A DNA stretch of 46,666 bases, taken from the NCBI GenBank assembly GCA_015522845.1, contig WALL01000021.1:1-46666 (forward strand), in the 5' to 3' direction. This stretch comes from Nanobdellati archaeon (GTDB lineage Archaea > B1Sed10-29 > WALL01). The translations under genes and the position numbers were made by a program. Every line of letters begins with the position of its first letter. Positions within the stretch are counted from its first letter, which is position 1. A model generated the notes under the pieces. The model saw only the letters and a program-made list of their open reading frames with translations. It ran no database searches and had not been told where the DNA came from. Below, piece after piece: positions 14,574-22,289 of this stretch.

Positions 14574-14647
14574 GCAGAGGTGGCAGAGCGGCTATGCACC
14601 CGGCTGCAGACCGGGAGACTCGGGTTCAAATCCCGACCTCTGCTCCA
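14574..14647 (+). tRNA. tRNA-Cys(GCA), CCA encoded
   Basis: Acceptor GCAGAGG/CCUCUGC, D stem GCA/UGC, anticodon stem CCCGG/CCGGG with loop CUGCAGA (anticodon GCA), and T arm UCGGG-UUCAAAU-CCCGA. The discriminator is U73, the main identity base for tRNA-Cys, and CCA is encoded. No TATA box lies at the usual distance, so it may be read from the cysK promoter. Its 3' end is copied in the repeats that follow. Confidence 0.95.
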
Positions 14648-14831
14648 GTTACCCACCCTTACTGGAGGGTGAGGATCCCCAGGGTATCCAGGGGGGCTGT
14701 GCCCCCCTATGGACGCTGTTTTGATCCCGACCTCTGCTCCAGTTACCCACCCTTACTGGAGGGTGAGGATCCCCAGGGTATCCAGGGGGGCTGTGCCCCC
14801 CTATGGACGCTGTTTTGATCCCGACCTCTGC
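14630..14831. repeat. 94-bp tandem repeats built on the tRNA-Cys 3' end
   Basis: Unit 1 (14630-14723) begins inside the tRNA T arm. Unit 2 (14724-14817) is identical by eye, and a third partial copy (14818-14831) repeats the first 14 bases. Each unit holds the last 18 bases of tRNA-Cys including CCA, an inverted repeat CTCCAGT/ACTGGAG, a strong hairpin GGGGGGC-TGT-GCCCCCC, and CTATGGACGC, which also occurs just before the tRNA. This resembles either duplicated integrase att sites or an amplified terminator-bearing tRNA tail. Confidence 0.85.
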
Positions 14832-14836
14832 TTTTT

Positions 14837-15097
14837 ATGAGAATAGAGAAAAAGGTCTGGCCCGAATATTTCCAAAAAATCCTTAATGGCGACAAAACGT
14901 TTGAGTTGCGCCTAGCGGATTTTGAATGTGCTCCTGGTGACACGCTGCTGTTGGGGGAGTGGGATCCAGCAACGCGGGATTATACCGGTAGGGAAACCGA
15001 AAAGACGGTCAGCTATGTTATAAAAACAAAAGGCCAGAAGTTTTGGCCGCAGAGAGATGTGGACAAATACGGGTTTCAGGTAATCGCGTTCAGCTGA
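14837..15097 (+). CDS. DUF3850/ASCH-type PUA-like protein
   Basis: An 86-residue protein beginning MRIEKKVWPEYFQKILNGDK with FELRLADFECAPGDTLLLGE. This matches DUF3850, a small ASCH/PUA-like fold thought to bind RNA or modified nucleotides, often found in phages and mobile DNA. It begins six bases after the tRNA-derived repeats, where cargo of an integrated element would sit. Function unproven. Confidence 0.82.
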   Translation: MRIEKKVWPEYFQKILNGDKTFELRLADFECAPGDTLLLGEWDPATRDYTGRETEKTVSYVIKTKGQKFWPQRDVDKYGFQVIAFS

Positions 15098-15104
15098 TGC
15101 CTGC

Positions 15105-15536
15105 TTATTTCCAAAGTGACTTCTTTAAGTGCCTCTTTGGCTCGTAGTAGTATAACCCCATCCATGAGCGGATGGCGGGCTTGGCGGGAACAAGCGTTTC
15201 CTGGTAGCCCTCCTCCCATTCATCCACAAGCTTTTTTACCTGTGGCTGGCCTAAGCCGGTCTCGTCGGCTATGCGCTTGCTAGCCTGCTCCTTGAATTTA
15301 TTTGGCAGCATTGCTAACGGGCTTATACCTTCCCAAAACTGAATGTAGCGAGGGCTGTCCCCCCACTGTTCCTGCATGCTCTTATCCCTTTTGGCGGCTT
15401 CCTCAAGGAATATCTTGTGTATGGTGGCAACATGCTCTTCTTTTATTTTGCCTTTCTTTGCAAGGTGTTCCAGATGGGCTTTCCATTCCCTTTTAACCTT
15501 GCTGATTTTCCTCTCATAATATGGCTCTTTTGGCAT
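15105..15536 (-). CDS. Hypothetical helical protein
   Basis: A 143-residue, charged, mostly helical protein. It starts MPKEPYYERKISKVKREWKA and ends in aromatic-rich GLYYYEPKRHLKKS. I recognise no family. Its coding sequence has normal codon use for the window. It converges with the DUF3850 gene, leaving seven bases between stops. Confidence 0.65.
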   Translation of the reverse strand: MPKEPYYERKISKVKREWKAHLEHLAKKGKIKEEHVATIHKIFLEEAAKRDKSMQEQWGDSPRYIQFWEGISPLAMLPNKFKEQASKRIADETGLGQPQVKKLVDEWEEGYQETLVPAKPAIRSWMGLYYYEPKRHLKKSLWK

Positions 15537-15566
15537 ACAGCATCCCTTAGTTATACTCTCTTACAC

Positions 15567-16457
15567 TTAAAATGTTTTCGCAATGGAAAGCACACCCAGT
15601 GCGTAAGCAGCCGCCTGCGAGGCGCGCATCGGCTCGCTCGAGCGCGGTCCGAGGTGCACGACGGCCTTGCACTGCCTCTGTGTGGAGAGCTTCAGCCCGC
15701 GCTCCTCGTTGCCAAAGACAAGTGCCTGTGCACCGCTTTTGGAAAGCCATTTCTCGCCCTTGTCACCCCAAAGCGAAAGTGCAACAGCGTCGAGGCCAGC
15801 GATAGCATCTGCTGTGTGCTTATAAGTCATAACTTTAGTTTTTTCATGGCCCTTAATGATTGACTTGGCTTCCTCAAGTGCGTGCAGCGTGCGCAGGTCG
15901 CCCTCCATCGAGATGCGGAGTTGTGCCTTAAAGGCGATTGCCAGCCGGAGGAAGTCGGCGATTTCGTGTGGTGTCTTTGGTGACTCAAGGACAAGGACAA
16001 CAGGTGTTTTAGCTTCTGTATGGAATTGGATTGGCAGGCCAACACGGATGTAGACACCACCGCCCTTCTTGTGTGCCTCCACATATAAGGTGCGCCCGGC
16101 TGGATGCTTAATCTTTTTCTTCACACGGTCGCGCAGTGCCCGCTCGTGGAAGGGCACATCCCCAAAAAGCTTCGCCCGGATGGTAAAAGACGATAGCTTC
16201 TGCTTTCTAGCAGCATTTATAATTAGCTTTGCAGCCTCAGATAATGTTTTTGTCTGCCCCTCCATGACAATGGGGATAACTTGGGAAACGCCCTCCACTT
16301 CAAACAGCTTGCCGTCTGCCTTGCCTTCCACAATTAGCCGCCGCTGGGGGGCAAAGGGGTCTGAATGCACATGGTACTCCATCTCAGAGATGCGGCCGGC
16401 TACTTCCTTTTGTTCGCTTGGGGAAACAAAACGGGCAAGAGTAATTAGTGTTTTCAC
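15567..16457 (-). CDS. THUMP + SPOUT (SpoU/TrmH-like) RNA methyltransferase candidate
   Basis: A 296-residue protein. Residues about 85-150 (SSFTIRAKLFGDVPFHERAL, then KKGGGVYIRVG) look like a THUMP RNA-binding domain. The C-terminal half ends with ALVFGNEERGLKLSTQRQ and EPMRASQAAAYALGVL, which correspond to the knot motifs 2 and 3 of SpoU/TrmH methyltransferases (GSExxGL and LN/A-V-A-A). It would 2'-O-methylate or otherwise modify tRNA using SAM; the site is unknown. The THUMP assignment is less sure than the SPOUT one. Confidence 0.7.
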   Translation of the reverse strand: MKTLITLARFVSPSEQKEVAGRISEMEYHVHSDPFAPQRRLIVEGKADGKLFEVEGVSQVIPIVMEGQTKTLSEAAKLIINAARKQKLSSFTIRAKLFGDVPFHERALRDRVKKKIKHPAGRTLYVEAHKKGGGVYIRVGLPIQFHTEAKTPVVLVLESPKTPHEIADFLRLAIAFKAQLRISMEGDLRTLHALEEAKSIIKGHEKTKVMTYKHTADAIAGLDAVALSLWGDKGEKWLSKSGAQALVFGNEERGLKLSTQRQCKAVVHLGPRSSEPMRASQAAAYALGVLSIAKTF

Positions 16458-16481
16458 AGCTATTTCTATGCGCCATTAAAA

Positions 16482-16507
16482 TAAAAAGGGGGGGGCTAAA
16501 AGCCCCC
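16482..16507 (-). terminator. Minus-strand terminator
   Basis: GGGGGCT (16491-16497) pairs with AGCCCCC (16501-16507). Read on the minus strand, it directly follows the small membrane protein gene and is followed by a T-run (A-run at 16482-16487 on the plus strand). Confidence 0.7.
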
Positions 16508-16717
16508 TCAAGCCAGCCGTGCCATCCTCACAAAGACACCTGCCAGGATCCCCGCCTGCATAAAGACAAAATACTGCTGCAGCACCTGCTCGATGAACCC
16601 AACGGCTGCAGACAGCACCACGGCGTATTTCGTGAGGCCTGTTGAATATGCCCCCAAGGCAAAGCCAAGCACGAAGAGCCAGTATTTCCAGCCTTGCACT
16701 ATGAGGGCTGAAGCCAT
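16508..16717 (-). CDS. Small two-helix membrane protein
   Basis: A 69-residue protein with two hydrophobic helices (about residues 10-38 and 46-66) and a short connecting segment. I recognise no family. A terminator hairpin follows its stop, which supports expression as a separate gene. Confidence 0.55.
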   Translation of the reverse strand: MASALIVQGWKYWLFVLGFALGAYSTGLTKYAVVLSAAVGFIEQVLQQYFVFMQAGILAGVFVRMARLA

Positions 16718-16826
16718 AAAAGCCAGCCAGTCATTCCAACCACCCCCGCAAATCGGAATGAGCCAAGCTTTCGAACACCTCGCTCGATGCCTTACTCACT
16801 AGGCACTTTTATCTTGTGTAAGCATA

Positions 16827-16910
16827 TAGATTAAATTATCGATAAAAAAGTATACATTGTGTTAATCTAATTTGTTAGGATAGAATATATGTAAACTTTA
16901 TATATAAATA
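16827..16910 (+). promoter_or_regulatory. Lrp gene control region with inverted repeat and TATA box
   Basis: An 8-bp perfect inverted repeat, TAGATTAA (16827-16834) and TTAATCTA (16862-16869), lies in a strongly A/T-rich gap upstream of the TATA box TTTATATATAAATA (16897-16910). The gap (16718-16938) holds no gene that I can see. An Lrp-type protein often binds dyads near its own promoter. Confidence 0.5.
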
Positions 16911-16938
16911 TCTTTATAATATTTTTACGGGTGTCATT

Positions 16939-17406
16939 ATGCGCAAGCTTAGCAAATCCGAGAAAAAGGTCTTGGAAAGCCTAATGGCAGATGGGAGGCG
17001 GCCTCTTTCCAAGATAGCCAAAGACAATAAGCTGACAAGGCAGACTGTCCACAATGTTGTTAGGAGGCTTTATGACTCCGGCATCATCCAAAAGTTTAGC
17101 CTGAGGGTTGACATGGAAAAAGTGGGGCTGGACATAAAGGTCTACAGCCTGATATCGCTGAAGAAGAGGGACAACATCCGCAAGGTTGAGAAGACACTTA
17201 GCTATATGAAGGAGATATCCCAGATCCACCGCATCCTTGGCCATCAAGACTACATACTTGAGATAAGCGTGCCGAGCAGGTCAGCGCTGACCAAGCTGTT
17301 TGAGAGGATTGGGGAGATCCCTGACATTGAAAAGATGGAAACCATGCTGGTATTCCAGACAGTCAAGTATGCGCCAAATGACCCTGTTAGAAAGCTGCTT
17401 AGCTAA
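16939..17406 (+). CDS. Lrp/AsnC-family transcriptional regulator
   Basis: A 155-residue protein. An N-terminal HTH (SKSEKKVLESLMADGRRPLS, then KLTRQTVHNVVRRLYDSGII, residues about 4-54) is followed by a RAM-like ligand-binding domain (about 60-150). Lrp proteins are octameric or dimeric regulators sensing amino acids or other small molecules. The ATG follows a GGGTG element. It converges with the DUF1015 gene; the two stops overlap within the palindrome GCTTAGCTAAGC. Confidence 0.9.
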   Translation: MRKLSKSEKKVLESLMADGRRPLSKIAKDNKLTRQTVHNVVRRLYDSGIIQKFSLRVDMEKVGLDIKVYSLISLKKRDNIRKVEKTLSYMKEISQIHRILGHQDYILEISVPSRSALTKLFERIGEIPDIEKMETMLVFQTVKYAPNDPVRKLLS

Positions 17407-18541
17407 GCGGGTATATGACAAGCCCGCTTAGCAGCTTTGGGTCGAACCACGTTGATTTTGGGGGCATGTCCATTCCCTTGTCTGCAATCTCCTCTATCTC
17501 TCCAGTTGTTGTAGGATAAAGGCTAAAGACAAGTGCATTTCCCATTTCAGTGACATAGCTCTCCAGATCCTCTTTTCCCATCTCGCCACCAATGAAGAAT
17601 ATGTTAGGGTCAGTCCGTGGATTGGCTATCCCAAGCACAGGCGACAGCAGCTTGTCCTGTAACATGGCAACGTCCAGCTTCCCGATGGGGCCTTTTCCCG
17701 CTTCGCGTGGGACAAGCTTGTACCATTTCCCATTGAACATGCATATCTCCCCCCTCTGCGGGCTTGAGCCCCCCTCAGTCACTTCAAAGTGCTCTGAAAC
17801 CTTTTTAAGGAAGCCATCAAAGCCCATCGGCAGCTTCCGTATGACTCGGTTGTAGGGCAGCACCCGGACCTCGTCGTCGTTGGCCATGTATGCCATCACA
17901 TAGTCCCACGGGCCATGCTCATTTTTTGTTTTCATATACTCATAGGCCGATGCAATGCGATGGTGTCCATCTGCAATATAAAGCTCATTCCCGCCGGCTA
18001 TCTTGATTATTTCCCTTTCGGTTTCTGGGGGGATTTTCCACATCTTATTTTCCCACCCATATTTGCTAAAGCTAAACAGCGGCTTGCCTTTTTCAACTTC
18101 ACTAAGCAATCCCTTTAGCCGGCTGTTTGACCTTATCATTAGCCAAACAAGCCCGCAGTCTGCTTTTGTTGCAGTGATGTGGGCAATCCTGTCACGGAGC
18201 GGCTTTTCCCGTGTTTTCTCATGGCGCTTTATATTGCCCCTAGCATAATCCTTGAGGCTAAACCCGCCTATCACACCCCGCTGGCGGAAGCTGCCGCGGC
18301 TTTGGCTGTATAAGTAAAGTGCTGGCCCCTCCATACTAAGCACCCCACTGGAAAGGTATTTTTGGAGCGTTTCCCTTGCCTTTTGGTAGTCCCCACCTTC
18401 TGGCAGGAGTATATGTATCATGCTTTTTGGCAGCTCCCTAAGCTTTGCTAGCTCACTGCTGGAGATAACATCATAGGGGTTTGTTGTGAATTCTGCTGGG
18501 TTAGACGGCAAGGCTGCGCGTATTGGCACCAACTTAACCAT
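17399..18541 (-). CDS. DUF1015-family protein (SerK/ParB-like fold candidate)
   Basis: A 380-residue protein from ATG 18541, with GGTG six bases upstream. The motif LYIADGHHRIASAYEYM is the signature of DUF1015, whose core resembles ParB/SerK, a group that includes archaeal free-serine kinases making O-phosphoserine. Also present are NPYDVISSSE near the N-terminus and RVLPYNRVI. If it phosphorylates serine, it could feed cysteine synthase, but that role is inference. It is the last gene of an antiporter-CBS-DUF1015 run, 10 bases after the CBS stop. Confidence 0.82.
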   Translation of the reverse strand: MVKLVPIRAALPSNPAEFTTNPYDVISSSELAKLRELPKSMIHILLPEGGDYQKARETLQKYLSSGVLSMEGPALYLYSQSRGSFRQRGVIGGFSLKDYARGNIKRHEKTREKPLRDRIAHITATKADCGLVWLMIRSNSRLKGLLSEVEKGKPLFSFSKYGWENKMWKIPPETEREIIKIAGGNELYIADGHHRIASAYEYMKTKNEHGPWDYVMAYMANDDEVRVLPYNRVIRKLPMGFDGFLKKVSEHFEVTEGGSSPQRGEICMFNGKWYKLVPREAGKGPIGKLDVAMLQDKLLSPVLGIANPRTDPNIFFIGGEMGKEDLESYVTEMGNALVFSLYPTTTGEIEEIADKGMDMPPKSTWFDPKLLSGLVIYPLS

Positions 18542-18551
18542 TTGCAGCACC

Positions 18552-18998
18552 TTATCTTATCAGCTGGGAGATTATGTCATCTGCAAAGAGCAGCCCAGCA
18601 AGCTTCCCGTTTTCCATGACAGGCAGCACGCCTGCCTTTGCCATATACATCTTTTTTGAGGCGCTACGCAGCGTGTCGTCAGGCGATAGGAATGCATTGT
18701 GCTTGCGCATAACATCCTTCACGCTTTTTGGGAAGAAGCTCATCCCAAGCAGTGGCTCCATAACTATCTGCTGTGTTGACATATCGCGTGGGTCAATGAC
18801 TATCTTAAGCAGGTCCTCTTCAAAGACTTCGCCGAGGTAATTCCCACCATCCATCACAGGGAGCATGCTAAGCTCGTGGGAGCTGAGCCACCGTATTGCT
18901 GTTGCTACAGAGTCAGTTGGCTTAAGCTTTTTAATTTTCTTTTTTCTCATAATGTCTTTTACTAGTGTATTCCGAATTTCTTCCATGTCTACCGCCAT
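18552..18998 (-). CDS. CBS-domain pair protein
   Basis: A 148-residue protein with two CBS motifs (VKDIMRKKKIKKLKPTDSV with LPVMDGGNYLGEV; VKDVMRKHNAFLSPDDTL with LPVMENGKLAGLL). CBS pairs bind adenosine nucleotides and tune transporters. The ATG overlaps the antiporter stop (TAATG), with GGAGG upstream inside the antiporter gene, so it is probably the regulatory partner of the antiporter. A longer ORF exists upstream but runs through the antiporter gene and is not used. Confidence 0.88.
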   Translation of the reverse strand: MAVDMEEIRNTLVKDIMRKKKIKKLKPTDSVATAIRWLSSHELSMLPVMDGGNYLGEVFEEDLLKIVIDPRDMSTQQIVMEPLLGMSFFPKSVKDVMRKHNAFLSPDDTLRSASKKMYMAKAGVLPVMENGKLAGLLFADDIISQLIR

Positions 18999-20170
18999 TA
19001 GGTTCCCTCCTTTTTTATGAATATCTTTAGTAGGATTGCTGTGATGATTGCCCCAAGCAGGACAATCAGCATAGTTGTTGAGAACATTAGGTTCCCAATT
19101 TTTGGCGTTACTATAAGCGAGCCGGATGCGCCCACCATAGTCGTGGCAATCGAGACAAGTATTAGGTTTATGTCGCCGCGCGGGAGCATGCTTATGCTCA
19201 TAAGCAGGCAATCATCCTTGGAAAAGTGGTTCAGCTTCCCGGAGAAATAAGCCGCGAGGGCGTTTGCAATTAGCACGGCGCCAACAACAACAAAAGAAAC
19301 CAGCTCGAGTGAGCTAAGGTTCAGCAGCAGGCCTGTCCAAACAAAGAACAGGGGCACAAAGATTGCATATGAAATGCTGGATATCTTCTCTATGAAATTA
19401 GTCCCCGCAATTGGCGAGCGCGCAAGCACGGCGCCAGCAAGGAAAGCCCCAATTATGCCGTGCATGCCAAATACTTCTGCCAGCCATGCAACCAGTATCA
19501 TGAAGATAAATGCGAAGCTAAACTCCGCTTGCTCCACCGTTAGGTGCTCAATGCTATCAATTAGCATTGGGATGAAGCGCTGTATGAGCAGGAACACCAG
19601 GAGGAAAATGATTATTGAGACAACCACCGACCCAAGCTCAAAGAAGTCAAGGTGCCCAACTGACAGGTAAGTCATGATTGCTGTGAAGATGATTAGCCCG
19701 GTTGTCCCGTCCATCACTGTTACGCCAAGCATTGTCTTGCCAGCACGGGTGCCAAGCTTGCCAACGCTGTTAATGCTCTTTAGTGTTATGCCGGAGTCTG
19801 TTGCAGCCATTATCATACCAAGCAAGAGCGCTTGGTTCATGGTAAAGCCAAAGCCCAGGGCAACTGCCATCGCGGCCCCGTAAGGCACGAAATACCCAAT
19901 CCACGAGACACTTGCAATTGCCTTGATGTTGTGCAGCAGCTCCTCTATGTTCCCCTGCTCAAACCCAGTTACAAAAAGCATAAGGATTATCCCAAGCTGG
20001 GCAAATGCTGAGACGTCATCCGCAGTGCTTATCCCAAGGAACATTGGGCCTGCGATTACCCCTGCAAATATGTACCCAATCACGCTTGGCAGCCCTATGC
20101 GCTCGGCTAGTTCCCCAAGCAGCTTCGCCCCCACCAGGAGCACAACAAGGCCAATGATGATTTCTGCCAT
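18998..20170 (-). CDS. CPA2-type cation:proton antiporter
   Basis: A 390-residue membrane protein with about 11-12 helices. It begins with an export-like helix, then GLPSVIGYIFAGVIAGP, MAATDSGITLKSINSVGKLG and FGMHGIIGAFLAGAVLARSP, which are typical of CPA2 (Kef/NapA-like) exchangers. It would trade Na+ or K+ for H+. It lacks the C-terminal TrkA-N domain of KefB/C; the overlapping CBS gene may fill the nucleotide-sensing role. Confidence 0.9.
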   Translation of the reverse strand: MAEIIIGLVVLLVGAKLLGELAERIGLPSVIGYIFAGVIAGPMFLGISTADDVSAFAQLGIILMLFVTGFEQGNIEELLHNIKAIASVSWIGYFVPYGAAMAVALGFGFTMNQALLLGMIMAATDSGITLKSINSVGKLGTRAGKTMLGVTVMDGTTGLIIFTAIMTYLSVGHLDFFELGSVVVSIIIFLLVFLLIQRFIPMLIDSIEHLTVEQAEFSFAFIFMILVAWLAEVFGMHGIIGAFLAGAVLARSPIAGTNFIEKISSISYAIFVPLFFVWTGLLLNLSSLELVSFVVVGAVLIANALAAYFSGKLNHFSKDDCLLMSISMLPRGDINLILVSIATTMVGASGSLIVTPKIGNLMFSTTMLIVLLGAIITAILLKIFIKKEGT

Positions 20171-20204
20171 TGCAGTGGAAAGAGGATAAGGGGATTTTTA
20201 AAGG

Positions 20205-20812
20205 TTAGTCTTTGCTCCAGAAATTGCCCAGGAGGGGGAACAATGCAAGGAGGGAGAGCGGCAATACCACCATCCAGTCCCCTATCCCCAGCGGTGCCGT
20301 CTTGAGTAACCGTTGCAATACGGGCACGTATATGACCGCAAGCTGAAGTACAAGGCTAAGCCCGACCGATGCCAGGAGTGCCCTGTTTTTGAACATGCCG
20401 TTGAAGACGGACTGGCGGGGCGACCGGCAGTTGTAGACGAAAAAAAGCTCGAAGAGAACTGCGGTGGTGAATGCCATTGTGCGGGCTTTTTCGACACAGC
20501 TCCCCAATCCAACAACAAACGCGACGGAGGTGGCGGCAGCTGCAATTGCCCCGGCCATGATTATCTGGTCGCTTATCCCGTGGAATATGTGCTCATCCCT
20601 TCGGCGCGGCTTCTGTTCCATCACAGACGGATTAGGCGGGTCAAGCCCGAGGGCAAGTGTGGGGAACCCGCCGGTAACCAAGTTAATCCAGAGTATCTGG
20701 GCGGGCAGGAACGGCAGGGCATCCTCATCAATGCCGCCCCGCCAACAACAATTATCTCATCGAAATTAGGTGCCAAAAGGCCTCTGGGAAAAGTAGCGCA
20801 TTCACGCAATTA
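20205..20812 (-). pseudogene. Remnant of a P-type cation ATPase (C-terminal part)
   Basis: The last open segment (about 20681 to 20205) encodes the C-terminal membrane domain of a Ca2+-type P-type ATPase: TGGFPTLALGLDPPNPSVME, then six or so helices ending near LLGNFWSKD. Upstream, LPFLPAQILWINL is in a continuing frame, while NFDEIIVVGGAAL is in another frame, and a stop splits them. The catalytic domains (DKTG etc.) are absent altogether. So this is a 5'-deleted, frameshifted gene. It is bracketed by two other cation transporters, a CPA2 antiporter and a Na/Ca exchanger. Confidence 0.8.
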
Positions 20813-20853
20813 AACCCAACACATATATATTAGAGTAGCCCGTTAATCTGTTT

Positions 20854-21786
20854 GTGATCGGGCAATTTGTTGTATTTATTATAAGCTTGCTTGTGGTTGT
20901 CTTCTTCAGCAATATAGTAATCCGCGCCGTCATGAAACTCGCGGAGTACCTGAAGATAGCGGAGTTTGCAATCGGCTTCGTGGTAATTTCCATTTTCACC
21001 AGCCTGCCTGAGTTTATTATCTCGACAACAGCTGCCTATTCAGGCGAGCCGGGGATAGCTGTTGGGAATGTGCTTGGCTCAAACATAACTAACATACTGC
21101 TTGTGCTTGGCCTTGCAATTGTTTTGCGCGGCGTGGTTGTCCGCAGGAAGGAGCTTGAGGAGAACTCTGAGATACTTCTGTTAATAACCCTTGCACCGCT
21201 TATTTTCTTCCTGAGGGGGACGCTTGGCTTCTTTGAGGGCTTGTTGCTGGTGCTCCTGTTTGCAATTTACGTATTCTTTGTCATTAAGCGCGATTATAGG
21301 TTCGAATTCCCTGACCATGTCCTTGCAAAGGATTGGATAGCAACCAACCTGCAATTTTGGTTTGGCATGGTGGTTGTGATAGTGTCGGCAAGGTTTGTCA
21401 TCAGCTCTGCAGCAGCGCTGGCAGCCATGCTTTCATTGCCTGAGTCGGCCATAGGCGTTACCATAGTTGCATTTGGCACATCGCTGCCGGAGCTTGCGAT
21501 AGCAGTTGGTGCTGTTAAGAAAGGCCATACAGGCCTTGCACTTGGGGAAGTGCTTGGGAGCAACGTCGTAAATTTAACGCTGGTGCTTGGCGCTGCGGCA
21601 ATCATTCATCCGCTTAGTGCAGACTACAGCACCTTTGCGTCAACAATTGCATTTCTTGTGGCCATATGCATACTGCTGTGGTACCTTCTTGTAAAGCACA
21701 ACCGGCTTAGCCGCCGCCATGGCATGCTGTTTGTGTTGCTTTACATACTATTCATAATGTCAGAGATGCTTATCCAAGCAGTCTAA
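20854..21786 (+). CDS. Na+/Ca2+ exchanger family (CaCA) antiporter
   Basis: A 310-residue protein with two homologous halves, each with an alpha-repeat: FTSLPEFI and GNVLGSNITN in the first; GTSLPELAIA and GEVLGSNVVN in the second. These line the cation path in the M. jannaschii NCX structure. It would exchange Ca2+ for Na+ or H+. The GTG start is 25-30 bases after TATA box ACATATATATTA (20821-20832), fitting a leaderless mRNA. Confidence 0.94.
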   Translation: MIGQFVVFIISLLVVVFFSNIVIRAVMKLAEYLKIAEFAIGFVVISIFTSLPEFIISTTAAYSGEPGIAVGNVLGSNITNILLVLGLAIVLRGVVVRRKELEENSEILLLITLAPLIFFLRGTLGFFEGLLLVLLFAIYVFFVIKRDYRFEFPDHVLAKDWIATNLQFWFGMVVVIVSARFVISSAAALAAMLSLPESAIGVTIVAFGTSLPELAIAVGAVKKGHTGLALGEVLGSNVVNLTLVLGAAAIIHPLSADYSTFASTIAFLVAICILLWYLLVKHNRLSRRHGMLFVLLYILFIMSEMLIQAV

Positions 21787-21938
21787 AAAAACCGGTAAAC
21801 CCGCTCCGCGCGGGCGATTGAGTCTTTTGTTAGCTCAATGAAATCGTGATATTCCCGTGTGGATATCTTTCCCTTCTTCCATTTCATATGCATATCCTTT
21901 AGGTTATGCACCGTCTCCGGATTCGTAAGCAGCCGCAT
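21783..21938 (-). CDS. Small hypothetical protein (51 aa)
   Basis: A 51-residue ORF, MRLLTNPETVHNLKDMHMKW onwards, ending ARAERVYRFF. The composition is helical and charged. A TATA-like TTTATAAA lies about 25 bases upstream of its ATG (plus-strand 21960-21967), a leaderless arrangement that supports a real gene. Its stop overlaps the exchanger's stop. Family not recognised. Confidence 0.6.
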   Translation of the reverse strand: MRLLTNPETVHNLKDMHMKWKKGKISTREYHDFIELTKDSIARAERVYRFF

Positions 21939-21985
21939 AAGCCCAGCTATGCAAGCTTAGTTTATAAAGGTAGCCCCACCAGCCA

Positions 21986-22246
21986 TTATTTCTTCTCAGC
22001 AGCCGCGGCTTCTGGCGCTTCTGGCTTGCCTGCAGTTATGTCTATGACTCTCTGCTGCCCATCGGGGGTGAAATAAATTACATGCACTACCCCAAACGCC
22101 TTTCCACCATCTACCCACTGCTGCAGTGATGCCAGCGATGCAGTATCCTTAACGCTAACTCCCCCCTCAAATATTATCTCTGCCACCTTAAAGCTATTAT
22201 CTTTTAGCATGCGATAAGTGGTCTTAACCTCATCTTCCATAGTCAT
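21986..22246 (-). CDS. Hypothetical protein
   Basis: An 86-residue acidic/alpha-beta protein (MTMEDEVKTTYRMLKDNSF onward), with an Ala/Glu/Lys-rich tail (EAPEAAAAEKK). A second ATG at codon 3 is possible. I recognise no family. Confidence 0.6.
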   Translation of the reverse strand: MTMEDEVKTTYRMLKDNSFKVAEIIFEGGVSVKDTASLASLQQWVDGGKAFGVVHVIYFTPDGQQRVIDITAGKPEAPEAAAAEKK

Positions 22247-22289
22247 GCGAACACCCTTAGTTACAAAATCAGTTGTTATTTAAAAAGCT

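Noticed and set aside
18999-19211. Longer CBS protein ORF
   Set aside because: The extra 71 residues lie wholly inside the antiporter gene in another frame; ATG 18998 has a good ribosome-binding site.
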